A DNA stretch of 31,309 nt from Saccoglossus kowalevskii (lineage: Eukaryota > Hemichordata > Enteropneusta > Harrimaniidae), in assembly GCF_000003605.2 (NCBI RefSeq), contig NW_003128862.1:152577-183885 (forward strand). Reading direction: 5' to 3'. Position numbers and translations under genes: made by a program. The notes below the pieces were generated by a model. That model was not told the origin of the DNA and did no database searches. It saw only the letters and a program-made list of their open reading frames with translations. Within the stretch, counting starts at the first letter, position 1; every line of letters begins with the position of its first letter. Positions 1 through 10,929 of the stretch are shown here, piece after piece.

Positions 1-3000
1 TCCCGACTTTGCCAGTCTAGGTGGGTTCTTTTACTGGAAAGCTATACAAACGTGTCTGGAATGAGTACAATCTCTTGGGTCAAATTATCTGGAAAGGATT
101 CAGCAGTTTCATGATTAGTTCAGAACTGTTGAAATCGTTTTTTTCTTCCACACAAATCGCTTAAATGTATTGTTCAATACTAAAAAAAAAACGTGAATAC
201 ATGCTGTTGCCCACAATACAAAGGTAAAACTATTTAAACAAATATGGTCATCGAAATATCTTTGCATAGAAATGGACATCTACGGAATCTGCGATTTTTA
301 ACCTAGTTTGAACTGACCCAGTAGTAAAATCGCCTCATCATATTCAAACATTTTGTTTGGTAACATATGGCGAAAATTTGCATTTGTTCAAATGTACACT
401 AAAAGATAGCAGATACTCTATGTCCCATCATGCAGTGCATCGAACCTTGAGAGAGTGTGACGATACATTTCCATACATATGAATCGCAAAACGACGAAAG
501 CGTATTGATTTGGTGGTTAATACGCCACGATGTGTTATTACACATAGGAGTGAAATTTGAGTACTTTTCTAGTCACTTGCCATAGTATAATAATTGCCTC
601 GAATCATTGTAGATTATAATTGAGACTCAGCAACATGCGTTGCATATGAATTGTCTGTTTTTGTTGATCATAAAAACAAACAAACATTGGAACAATCATA
701 TTAGACACAGCGCACACCACTGCAGTGTACAAATAAACTATTAGTATAACCGGTAACATATTATTGATCATGTCCTTCTCAATCGAACAAAACAGCTGTG
801 TTCGGAAATGACAATGTGACGATTTAATATACCAGATTTATTTGCACGGTCTCAAAATTCTGAATAGGAAATCAGAATCCTCAGTCTTCGTCCCCGTTAT
901 TATTGCTATGTGAACATATATATTACATATAATATTTTTATTAAAATGAAATAAAATTGCAAAGGCATACATAGATAGTGACCATCATCAATTCACACTC
1001 ATATCACGTGCCACAACTATGCAGGGAAATCTCGCACTAGTACATTTCAGCGCTGAATGAATGACACATTTCATTCGAATGTACTGCAAGAACCTTCGAT
1101 GTATTGGATTAAAATGTTACTGCACTGCGATGGCAATATAATGTTGGCAGGCCACAACTGTTCACCATGTCAAACATTATTCAGCAATATTTCATGTGCC
1201 TTATCTTTTTTTGGAGTGAATCATATCTGTGCATCGGCGAATCCATACATTCGTTTGTTTCCACTTCTGTTCTTTGGTCTTTGAATAATGTGATATATGA
1301 AGGGTGTTATTGTTTATCCTGATACCCTCTATTCTCTGTAATCTTCAGTCAGTATGGTATATATGCGATGCACAATTCACCTTACTGACATTTAATAACT
1401 GTTAAATAGTGCATGTGAAAATAGATATGATTGAACATTTTTAAATTAATGATCTGTTTGTCATTAATTATAAATGTGCAAAAAATGCGACACAGCACTC
1501 ATCTAATCACCTTTCCCCTCCTTCCCTCACACCCCCCATCTCCCCCTCTTGCGTTTAATCGTACATATCACGAGCGATATCACCTCGTTCTGTCACCCCA
1601 TCCCTCTGTTGTCCCTTTATCGCGTAGTTTAATAATGTTAATCAGTACGCGGTGTATATGTACGTGGGTATCAGGTGTGCGTACACGATGATTACTCTAC
1701 AAAACCTGATCACATAAATCAACCGATTACATCGACCTAATCGAACACATTAGGGGATATTGATGTAGATTTATCGTTTTATTAACTTTAACAATTTATT
1801 AGCTCCTTCGGCACAAATGTACCAGAAGTGTTCATCATTTGCATATACGTTCACACATGTGTACAGTGACAAAGGACTTCATTAAAACTGTATAAACAGG
1901 TGGTATTTATACTAAGGTTGGATTGTGTTTTTTTTGGGCGGGGGGGTCACCAATTCATACATTTGACATAATACACAGTGTGAATTTGAAGAAAGTAGTA
2001 AAATTAAGAACATAAGCAGAGCATAGTGGGTATTTCCTAGTTAATTGCTTACAAACTAGAAAAAGACGAATAGCTTTGTTACATTGAAAGCCCCTTTCAT
2101 CCAGCCTCCAGCGCAATACTATTTATAGCACACGTAATGCCAAGTACATATGTTCCATCACAAATCTCAGTATTTATTCCATTACAAAGAAGTTATAGCT
2201 GGATTGTTTTTGAAAACTGAAATTTGTAGTTTTCACGATATCAAGATATAGTAGAATTAGTTGTCAGGACTACGCTTATACCCCAGACTCATCGGGGTTA
2301 TAGTTGAATTGTACTTATCCGATTCAATTGGATGCAATGCTTCGATTGTGATTTATGGTACTTGTATTGACATGCTGTAATTATGTTAATTTACCTTACA
2401 ATAAACCTTTGTTGTGAAAACTTCAAACGGTAATTGACGTACTGAAAACAAATCCCATTTCTCAATGTATAAAAAAAAACAGTGTCCGACTGAATTCGTG
2501 TATAAGACACATCCTTGTGGTGACCCGACTTCAGATCTTTCGATGTCAAATGGCATTTTTTTTATTCTTTCCTTTCTGTCAAGATAAGGATAAGAGTCAT
2601 TGTTCATCCTACATAGCCGTGAAACTGTACTTATCAACCGTGTGACGAAAGTAATGCTATGTAATAGAGTATAATATATAGACCAGGAAATTGTCACACC
2701 CTTAAACCACCATTTATGCGCATGTATTTACAAGGCACATATACTCAGAACGCCTGGGTTTGGAGAACACATACGCATATTATTTTCTCAGCCGATTTTC
2801 TCAGAATCGCATCGATATGTGTGAAACAAAAAGACAATCCACAGGACACTCAAATGATTATAATACTATAAGGAAGTAACAGATTACCACTCAATATTAT
2901 GGTGCCTACATTCTTCTTGAAATTTGAAATCGTGAAAGTTTACAATATTCTTTTAAAATGTTTTCAAAAACACAAAACTATAGACACTGTAACACTGGGA

Positions 3001-4020
3001 ATAGATTTGCTAGATTATAATTTTTCAAAAAAAACATTAAATCAACATTCCAGCAATATTCAGTGTGTACACATCGTGTTTGGACACATGCAGTAAAGCA
3101 CAATAAACATCACCCGTTGCATAATCCTTTCAGTTTTGCGTAAATTAAAGACAGAAACATTACCGACGCACATAAGCTGATAACTGTTATGTAATAAAAC
3201 TCTATTTCGCAGGTAGTTACTGTTTTATTTTTAAGAATGCATCAATACAGCATCGTGCTCACATTATAAACACGCAAATCTGAAAAGAAAACTGAACCAA
3301 ATACGCAACATATTATGTTGCACGAATTTATAAATCATACATATAATTATATCATTTTATTCTGTTATTATAATTGTGTAAATAATTATTATAACACAAT
3401 AAGATAAATTCATCTTGTTGATCATAGACGCCTTTTGATGTATCTCAGTATATACGAGCATCATCCGCATTTTGACAGCCCTCAACTGTTTATTTAATCC
3501 ATTAACTCATTCCCGTGGGCTCTCATTAATGAAAAAAGCTGAACAAAATGTAAAATGATATACTTGAAGCGTACTAAGCTCGCAAATATGAGATTGTTAA
3601 TAGCTTTGTCGATTACAATATTACGATTTATATCCAAATCGTCTGTAATTCTGGTCTACGTATCTGCGGGGTTATTAACAATTTGCCAGTCCCACTGTAC
3701 GCATGCGCCGCACCTGTCCGCTATAGGCGTGACGCCTACATTTGCGGTATACAACAATAAGGAACATGACATGAATATGTATATTATAACATAACATAAT
3801 TCAAAATGTCTAAATATGTTCCATCTTGACATGCCCTACCATACCACATCAACAAACAAATTTCTACGGATATCCGTATTGTAATTAGCGTAATACCACG
3901 AATAGAATTACCACAGGCGACAGTGCTTGGCTATAGTTCGAAAATCAACTATCGTTGAGTTAAATGGCCACTGGTCGCGTGTAGTCTAGTTATTTATTTT
4001 CTGTCGCACACGAGCTAAAA
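1..4020. other. non-coding AT-rich sequence, no supported gene
   Basis: I find no recognisable protein, RNA gene or transposon here. Short ORFs occur at 1057-1284, 2386-2697 (minus) and 3555-3794 (plus), each of chance length for this composition. The 1057 frame begins just after a weak acceptor-like site ending at 1048, but no donor or homology supports it. An AT-rich imperfect hairpin lies near 3365-3402. A pyrimidine-rich tract at 1510-1550 is listed separately. Confidence 0.6.
1510..1550 (+). repeat. C-rich polypyrimidine tract
   Basis: About 41 bases are almost entirely C and T on the plus strand, with only four A interruptions. The tract stands out sharply from the AT-rich surroundings. 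No AG acceptor follows directly, so a splice-site role is not supported. It is best described as a homopurine/homopyrimidine simple-sequence tract. Confidence 0.6.
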
Positions 4021-4060
4021 ACCAAAATGGTCCACAGTACTGTTCTGACGAAATTCAAAG

Positions 4061-4097
4061 ATGGCTGCCGCTGCATTACGAAGGCGGACACAGGAAG
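4061..4097 (+). CDS. candidate first coding exon, unknown protein (partial)
   Basis: An ATG in good context (AAAG before, GCT after) opens a frame reading MAAAALRRRTQE, then one base before GTGAAA, a usable splice donor at 4098. The ATG lies inside AAGATGGC, the core of the YY1 motif often placed at animal start codons. The frame stops at a TAG within the presumed intron, so splicing would be required. A strong acceptor (T8 then ACAAATTCAG) ends at 4511, and joining there restores phase and leaves about 60 more open codons to 4696. A competing ATG at 4026 opens a 24-codon frame that ends at the same place. The downstream sequence has no recognisable domain, so this stays a low-confidence proposal. 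Confidence 0.25.
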
Positions 4098-6962
4098 GTG
4101 AAAAATAGAAGAAGAAAACTTCGCAAAAAAAAAAAACACACTTGTTGAGTTAACCGAAACTACTTTTGACGGTGACCGGAACTGAAATTGATTAGTGGCC
4201 TCGTTCCAGTTCTATGACTCGCTACGTATCTATTAGTGATACGTCGATACGTTGCCTATGACAACACAGGCCACCGACAACATTGTCCAACATTGAATAA
4301 GTGTTCTCACATTATTCTATTTTTTGGACAAAGATACAATCATAAATTAATGTTCCAACAATGTTTGCTCGTCAATGCGCCGCTGAATAACAGAATATGT
4401 GGGTGATAACGTCTAAATACTGTATTAGTAATGAATGAAATGACAGCGTGAAGTAGATAGCGTGTGTTTTTATGAACATGTTATATGTCATATTTTTTTT
4501 TACAAATTCAGACAGATTGGATAGCAATCGATCGGACAAACATGCTACACATCCACGCACGTATATATTTACGTACATGAGGGTCGCCAATGTCAATATT
4601 TTAGTACGAAGAAAAATAATATTAATTATGAAAATGGATCTGAAATTTGAAGAAAAAAAACACACACACATACAGATTAGTTATCACCCCAAGTGACAGG
4701 GGACTATTATTTATGGCTTTCATACAGATAGTCGAGGATCCTTCAAACGATTTAATTATATTTTAACGAGCGAATAGCGCAAAGAACACACATTGCATGT
4801 AGATATTATATTTCCACCGAAGCAATCAATATACTATAAACAATAATTCCAGCGTCTTTTCATCGAACGCACCTGGAAATAGATGCAAAACTATCTATTG
4901 CCCGAATATGTCAATGTGGGTTTTATTTCAGTCTGTGGCTCATGAATATCGCTGCATGTATCGATGGGGTTTATGGCCTATGAGCCGAAACTTTGTGGTT
5001 CATGAACCACAACAGTGGGTTAGGAGTTTGACAGTTTAAGGGTGCGTCTATAATGGAACACTCATTGAAGACAATTTATCCCCACCTTGCATTATAATTA
5101 TAATAAATTGATAAGATAAATATTTGAGATTAAACAGAGACTTAAAGCGTCCTCACAATAACTATATTAATGTATTATTATCAATAATTCATTACCATTA
5201 CACTAATGCATGGCTAATGCCCTCTGGAAAAATAATTCACTATGGCCGGCTTTATTTGTACTATTTTTACGATTGCTAAATGCGTACTAATCAACCGCCT
5301 TGTTCCTCAAAGGAAGACGACTGTCTCGGTAAAATGGTAATATTTGTTCACGTCAAACAGTAACGCACTAACCTTGTATTACGTAATTGGCAGTATCCTG
5401 GTTACTGGATTGTCTAGATTTAAAACATGCTTCGCTCTCTATGTTTTGAAATGAGAAGCTTATTTGATTAAACTGTTACTTTGAAAACAATTCCGTTTTT
5501 AGAGGAAGCGGCTGTCAAATTGTGATAACAAGAATATATCCCATTAATCAATGTATAAATGAGAGAGATTCGTTTTTACATCGCAACACCACGCGTAATT
5601 ATATATATTCTGAAGGGCGCAACACTCCCACACATTTTCTGAAGAATGCAGTCAAAAAACGGCGACAGTATGAAACGGACACTACTAAAACGAAGAATAT
5701 TCGCATTATTTTTTTTTCTCGAATTTTAAGAACATAACGCGCATGATATTGTATTATAACGCACAAATAAATACACCTATCTATTCACTCGTTCAAAATA
5801 CCATCATCATGGAAAAAGCACTTAGTCGCTAGACTTGCTGTGATTACGACTCGCACCGTGCGAAAATTGCCAACGCGCACCAAAGCACGTATATTGAGAC
5901 ACATTAAAGAAAATAGTAACAACATCCATTTCATGCAGTTACTTTTTATTGAGTGTAAATCTCGAGCTCAGCGTATTCTAGATTCATTTCATAATACAAT
6001 TAAAGTATTGAGGAAAGACTGTTGCCTTTACTTGTCATCTGTCTAAAATTACGGAGATGAACTGGTCAAGAAGCGGCCAACACCGTAATGCTGTTAGTGT
6101 GCGCGGGATATGATTGGTTTAAAATGAGTCAACCTCGTCACCGACGTTTGCAGATATAATGACGGGTGGTGTATTTGAGGTATATGAATCATTTTCACAT
6201 TCACAAAAAAGAACGGACCAGTTGATGCTTCAATACCTACAATTTAGTTCAACTATTCTTATCTATTTGAATATCTACCATTCCAGCTGAAACCACCATT
6301 ATAAAGTGACTATATGGTTCATAGTATACGAGGAGATACATGTGAATGAATTGTTTGCCTTCGACACCCGAGAGTGAAAAATATTTCCAACGAGTCGGCC
6401 TTTTTCAAAAACAAAACTCGCCGAAAAGTATCTGCTGTACTTAAACTATTGCAGATTAATCGATAAATTAATCTTCTGTTTGATACACAATTCATATAAA
6501 TGATTGGTTCATGTAGTATTATAAAACATGCCATCGCTCAATAAGAGCGACATATTCGGAATGCTAGCATAATATAAATAATAATAGATATATTACGTCA
6601 TAACGTTCAGTAGGTTTACATATATTAGGTTACCTGACATGGCTGGTTATGTTTTTAAATACGTGCTGCACGTGACTGTAAGTTGCTACCGCAATATAAT
6701 GACATTAGTGCAATGGCATATATAGAAAAACAGATTCAACCTGTTCAGTTTATGATATACACACATTTCAGACAGGAAACGCACAATTGAGCAGCACATG
6801 GCAAATCTCACACAATTAACAGTCAATCTGACTGTGTTACGTAAGTTACTTCTGAAACATGGGGATTAGTGCGGTTCATATACACTATATTCAACATGTT
6901 CCAGTTATGATTGTTAACAAACGGACATGCAATTGGAGAATGTTAGGAAATACACATTCAAG
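4098..6962. other. non-coding AT-rich sequence
   Basis: Apart from the possible second exon after 4511 and the palindrome at 4993-5012, I see nothing gene-like. Short ORFs at 5522-5737, 5840-6046 (plus) and 6319-6534 (minus) have no recognisable motifs. A perfect 7-bp hairpin, ACGTATC/GATACGT, lies at about 4224-4244. Confidence 0.55.
4993..5012. repeat. 20-bp perfect palindrome
   Basis: TTGTGGTTCATGAACCACAA is its own reverse complement over all 20 bases with no spacer. GTGGTT and AACCAC each contain the RUNX core (TGTGGT/ACCACA), so the site reads as two divergent RUNX-like half-sites. A related GTGGCTCATGAA lies about 60 bp upstream. The palindrome is directly visible; any protein binding is inference. 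Confidence 0.6.
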
Positions 6963-7429
6963 CTAAAACATTGTGTGATTCAGATACTTTAATCGAGAAT
7001 GGCAAACCCTTCTGTTGTGAACCTTCTTGTACAACTTTGGTTTTTTTGTAACCTTTTTGTCCTTGGGTTTCCTGTCTTTCAGTGGTGGCTTCTTGGTCGA
7101 CGTTTTCTTTGGTACAGCTTTCCTCGTTACTGCCTTCTTTTTTAGCTTCTCTGGGAGCTTGCCGATTCTGAGACGACCATTTACGCCATTAGCATTAGCA
7201 TCTTTGGGACGAACTAACAACCCAGATTCGATGCCGGATTTAAATTGCACGGCATAGACTGGATGTGATATGAGCCGGGCTGACATTAGAATGTCAAAAT
7301 GTAAGATTTGATTGCTTGTACTGATGTCTTTTTCCGGTCTTTTAGTGCCTGAATAGCTTCAACTATCATATCCATTGTCTTGGGATGACTAGCTATAACA
7401 TTCGTCTTCCTCAAAGACTTGTCTGAAGT
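6963..7429 (-). pseudogene. linker histone H1 pseudogene, embryonic/oocyte-type
   Basis: Read on the minus strand, 7429-7289 encodes the start of an H1 winged-helix globular domain: SHPKTMDMIVEAIQALKDRK, then TSVQAIKSYIL. The frame then hits TAA (7288-7286). Homology continues one base over (NVSPA..TSSLCRAI, about 7287-7245), which ends in TAA, and one more base over (KSGIESGLLVRPKD..., about 7241 onward), running through GRLRIGK into a Lys/Pro/Thr-rich tail ending at 6963. The spacing between YIL and GLLVRP is about 24 residues, close to the family's 25, so the breaks are small indels within one continuous exon. LVRP and GR-R-G resemble fish H1M, frog B4 and mammalian H1oo more than somatic H1. 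The N-terminal tail is missing; an in-frame TGA lies at 7432. No poly(A) tail is seen at the 3' side, so a processed origin is not shown. Confidence 0.85.
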
Positions 7430-9128
7430 TCATTCAACCGTGGTGCAGGTTTAAGAATCTTTGCTATTGACGAGATACAAGCAGAATACGAAAACAGAGT
7501 GACGAGAATTGTCTTTTAATACAGCGCCGATAGCAATCAAACGTCAGAGGGAACTTCTTGAATGAAGCGTAGACATGTTTTATGTATAATATCGCAATTA
7601 TGAAAAATAAGATTGATGTACAAGGTTTTTACACAATCATACTATTAGGAAAAAAACATCAAAATAGACAAGACAAGAGTGCATGATGATTCCGCTGCAA
7701 TGACTGATATGTAAAATTAATCAACCATATAGTCTACTGATACCTTCACAAACCAGTGCATTTAAAATCTAGTAATCATCCCCGCAACAGCAAATCCTCT
7801 AGAAAATAAACCCAGTGAACATCTCTCTTGGTACAGTGTCACCACTTTCCTAATGAAACTCGACAACACGGAAGTAGGACCGTGGTTCATTTCACTTATT
7901 ATTCATTAATATTCCTGTCGTGAAAGGAAATGGAATAGCGCACTGTTAGATTAACAATGTGCCGTCCCTCTATCCAGGAAAATAGTGCCTATATCGTTTG
8001 TTCGGGTAAAATGAACCATAAAACACAGAACTTCATAAATAAAGTAGTGACATTTGGATTGATTTCCTTCAAATTACAGTTACCTTTACCCTTCAAATAC
8101 TGCAATGTTTTCTTCTAGCGGAAGGTTTCACATATACTTGCTGTTAGATAATGTTTATTTTAAACATCATTATTCAATGACTACTCTAAGACTGCAATAC
8201 ATAAATATTAGAAAATTACACTTTTCTCTTAAGACATAAATAAGTATAGGACGGAGCATACAATATATGCTGACTGTTTTCCGAGATGTTAAGACAACTG
8301 TATTATGGTCAACAATTTTAATTACATTATTAACAGATATGTTTATTGGCATGTGACGTTATAAGTGCTGCACCACGTGACCGTTCTACAGGTGAGTAGC
8401 ATAGCGAGCTATTGAATCAGTAAGGCCACCAATATCTAGGCACCGACGTGTACGAAATACGGAACGTACAGAGGTACTAAAAGAGCAAGAATTATTCATT
8501 GGTTTGTGGTGCATATAAGCTTCTGCTCGAGTGTGATAGCAACCTGTGGGCTTGTAGGTACGCTAAACCTCCAGTTCATGCATAGACCTTGGAAATAGAG
8601 TTCTATATGGTTCATGCATATCCAAATTTGCCTCAAGGGATTACTTTTCTTCCTCAACATTTCGCGTTACTTCAAATTGAACATGTTGTGGTGACATAGA
8701 TATTTGTTTTCATTATAACACAGTTCGTGAACAAAATGTTGAATTGCATTGGTTGGTTGGCAGGTTATTCTAAAAATATTGTACAGTTAAAACACCCTAT
8801 TACGTGGAAAATGTTGTCCTCTGCTGTCTACTTAAAATCTGTTAATTTGTTAATCCTATTATAGTCCACCACCCACCCATTTACATCAGTTTCCCTATTT
8901 ATTGCACTAAACATGCATTTAAAATAATACACAATGCAGTCAATTCCGAATAGTACGAGTTCATATGTAAGGCTAAAATGTTACCGTAACAACGTATACA
9001 TTAAGGACGATATTCCATAAATTAAGTGTTTCCTATATATGAAAAGAAAACTGCACGTTCAAATAAGTTCCCTCAGATTATACAGTCTTTAGACTGTCAA
9101 CAACAATGCATCTAAACAGCAAATAACT
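7430..9128. other. non-coding sequence
   Basis: No gene or known repeat is recognised. A strong donor-like site (CTACAG then GTGAGT) occurs with GT at 8392. A weak acceptor ending at 8336 would bound a 55-base open exon (8337-8391), but its product resembles nothing I know. An imperfect hairpin lies near 7939-7962. Confidence 0.5.
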
Positions 9129-9261
9129 TTAAAGCGCGGTGGTTGTCGCGCAGCGCGTGTTCGAATTTCATGTAAATAAACAATGTATTTTACACGCGTT
9201 GTATACGTCGCTATGAGTCCCATATCGAACAGGACGCGACACGACGACTACTGCCCTTTAA
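9129..9261. mobile_element. MITE copy A, TTAA-flanked, about 133 bp
   Basis: The element runs from TTAAAGCGCGGTGG at the left to a right end whose reverse complement reads TTAAAGGGCAGTAG. The two arms stay alignable for about 40 bases (GTCG, GCGCG and GTTCGA matches). Both ends carry TTAA inside TTTAAA, fitting a TTAA target duplication. It is too short to encode a transposase. It is collinear, in reverse orientation, with the element at 30513-30627, which confirms a dispersed family. The interior is shared with that copy (for example ACACGCGTTGTATACG). Confidence 0.8.
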
Positions 9262-10191
9262 ACATGAATAAACCCAAAAGGATGCGTTAATAAGGGATGC
9301 AGTAATAATAAATAATCTTTTACAAGAAAAAGATATTACACTATATCAACGACATAACAATGCGTTACAATGGCAAACTTAGATACGGATGGTATATTTG
9401 ACCAAATAGCATTAGCCCACAAATATTTTAACATTAACCATTCGTCAGTATTTGAAGATTTAATATAGAATCATATTCTGACTCCAAAAGTAAACCAACG
9501 TTTTTAAGTTATTATTTTCTGTCCTTTTCCAAGAACTAATTATTAAGTAATGTCACCAAATCTCATAAAATAAATTAATGTAGTCATTATTAATAACAAG
9601 AGTCTATTAGTATTTCGTTAAATTGTTAAACACCAAGCGAAATATGATGTCACTTTGTCAGTTTCGATATACATAGAAAGGTAAGCTGCATTTACATAAT
9701 ACTATTTTCTAAAATAATATATTGCCAGTTCTCACAAAACAATCAGTCATATTAATCACACAAACATGGTTGCCATGGAAATTATCAGTAACAGTTTTGT
9801 TCTTTTAAATACATCGACGTCCATCATAAAACATAATAGCGCACATCTCGAGTTATAGCAGTTCAAGACACATAACACTTTGATTTTTGTTCACAATTTG
9901 TCATGAACCTTTGCTTCGTGGGGAATACTGCAATTACAACTCGCTGTAAGTAGCACGGCTGTATTCTCCAGCGTGGTTATTGTCTGATGACGAAAAGCGC
10001 AACAAAGTATCACGTTATTCAAATATGCGTCCCGTATTCGGCTGTGCTAACGTTACCCAATGAGTCTATAATGATTTCTTCTAATTCGGTGAACCCTCCA
10101 GGAGATGAAAACCTGAGCAGTAATCATAGATGAAGAATCCCAGTTATCGATTAGTGAAGATTATTATCGCGCCATAATTACTTCGAACGTG
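9262..10191. other. non-coding sequence with a few tiny ORFs
   Basis: No supported gene. A 32-codon ORF at 9370-9468 on plus (MANLDTDGIFDQIALAHKYF...) starts in a fair ATG context and looks protein-like, but it is too short to assign. Another small one starts near 9766 (MVAMEIISNS...). Confidence 0.4.
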
Positions 10192-10197
10192 TTTATT
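10192..10197 (-). promoter_or_regulatory. poly(A) signal AATAAA for the minus-strand small gene
   Basis: TTTATT on the plus strand reads AATAAA on the minus strand, about 280 bases past the stop codon of the 93-codon ORF. It is correctly oriented for a 3' UTR. In AT-rich DNA this hexamer is common, so it is supporting evidence only. Confidence 0.3.
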
Positions 10198-10473
10198 TCC
10201 TCGCGACGGCAACTTTGAAGTTTAATACTTGGCTGAAGCAGGTACCGTAACCACGTCTACATACGCCATTTGTAAGAACATAGCGTGGAGAGTGACTCTG
10301 TCGTAGCCAAGCAACAAACAACAAGCTTTACTAGTATAATTAAAGAAATGTAAGTGCATCTCAACAAATTTTGCCAACTCTTAAATCCATTGGATTCGCG
10401 TTCGTTGTTATGACAATTAATATCGCTGAGAAGTGTAAACACTTAACATTCAGTTTCTTCGGAATCCATGGTT

Positions 10474-10755
10474 TCATCTGCAATACTGCGCACAGTACTC
10501 TCTGCAGGATGTCAGCGTTGTCGAGCATTCTGGAAGCCGACAATAACCACAGTTCGGAAATAATACTTTCTCCCTTTTCTGCGTACCATTTACATCCGGT
10601 TTCATATTGAATAATGCGTTATTTTTTACTCCAACGTCTGGCACAACCGATCGACGGATTGAACGATGAGAGGAATTCTGGAACGTGATTGCCAAAAGAC
10701 CAAATATTGCAATAACTGCTGCCACCAATGTGACAATGGACCGATGACGAACCAT
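10474..10755 (-). CDS. small single-pass membrane protein with six-Cys tail, unknown family
   Basis: The ORF has 93 codons from the ATG at 10755 and ends TGA at 10474. Residues 1-6 are basic (MVRHRS). Residues 7-24 form a hydrophobic helix (IVTLVAAVIAIFGLLAIT), giving a type II signal anchor or an uncleaved signal. The rest would be luminal, with sequons at N27 (NSS) and N56 (NGT). Six cysteines fall at 69, 72, 77, 84, 88 and 92, an even number in a C-terminal cluster. This start was chosen because a splice acceptor with a long pyrimidine tract (TTTCATTTCATATGACAG) ends one base before it, a layout typical of genes with a 5' UTR intron. A poly(A) signal lies 280 bases downstream. Alternatively, this is only the first coding exon of a Golgi glycosyl- or sulfotransferase, with an unnoticed donor (for example GTACGC near codon 57). 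I recognise no family. Confidence 0.45.
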   Translation of the reverse strand: MVRHRSIVTLVAAVIAIFGLLAITFQNSSHRSIRRSVVPDVGVKNNALFNMKPDVNGTQKREKVLFPNCGYCRLPECSTTLTSCREYCAQYCR

Positions 10756-10756
10756 C

Positions 10757-10870
10757 CTGTCATATGAAATGAAATGCAATCATTGGAAAGCAGAACAACA
10801 AATGATATGAGTTGTCGCAATTCAAATATATTGCAAAAAAAAACAGTATTTAGCCCTGGGCCTCACTAAC
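10757..10870 (-). other. 114-bp 5' UTR intron of the small membrane-protein gene
   Basis: On the minus strand the donor reads AACAG|GTTAGT (GT at 10870-10869). The acceptor reads CATATGACAG|GATGG (AG at 10758-10757), preceded by about 45 pyrimidine-rich bases. Both ends are good GT-AG signals and the spacing is a normal short intron length. The upstream exon would end at 10871. An ATTATAAGG motif at about 10918-10926 on the minus strand could be its TATA box, making that exon only a few tens of bases long. Confidence 0.45.
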
Positions 10871-10929
10871 CTGTTAGCGACTGCTAGTTGTCGTAGTCCT
10901 GCCTCGTACGACGTATACCTTATAATTTG

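Noticed and set aside
1227-1260. NP-containing ORF end resembling a receptor seventh helix
   Set aside because: The match is to two residues only, and the conserved tyrosine and helix context are missing.
5143-5150. TTAAAGCG-like start of a MITE near 5143
   Set aside because: No complementary end within several hundred bases and no subterminal GC-rich arm.
7027-7257. Plus-strand Phe/Leu/Ser-rich ORF
   Set aside because: It is the antisense shadow of the Lys-rich linker histone tail.
8337-8391. 55-bp exon before the CAG|GTGAGT donor
   Set aside because: The donor is good but the acceptor lacks a pyrimidine tract and no partner exon is evident.
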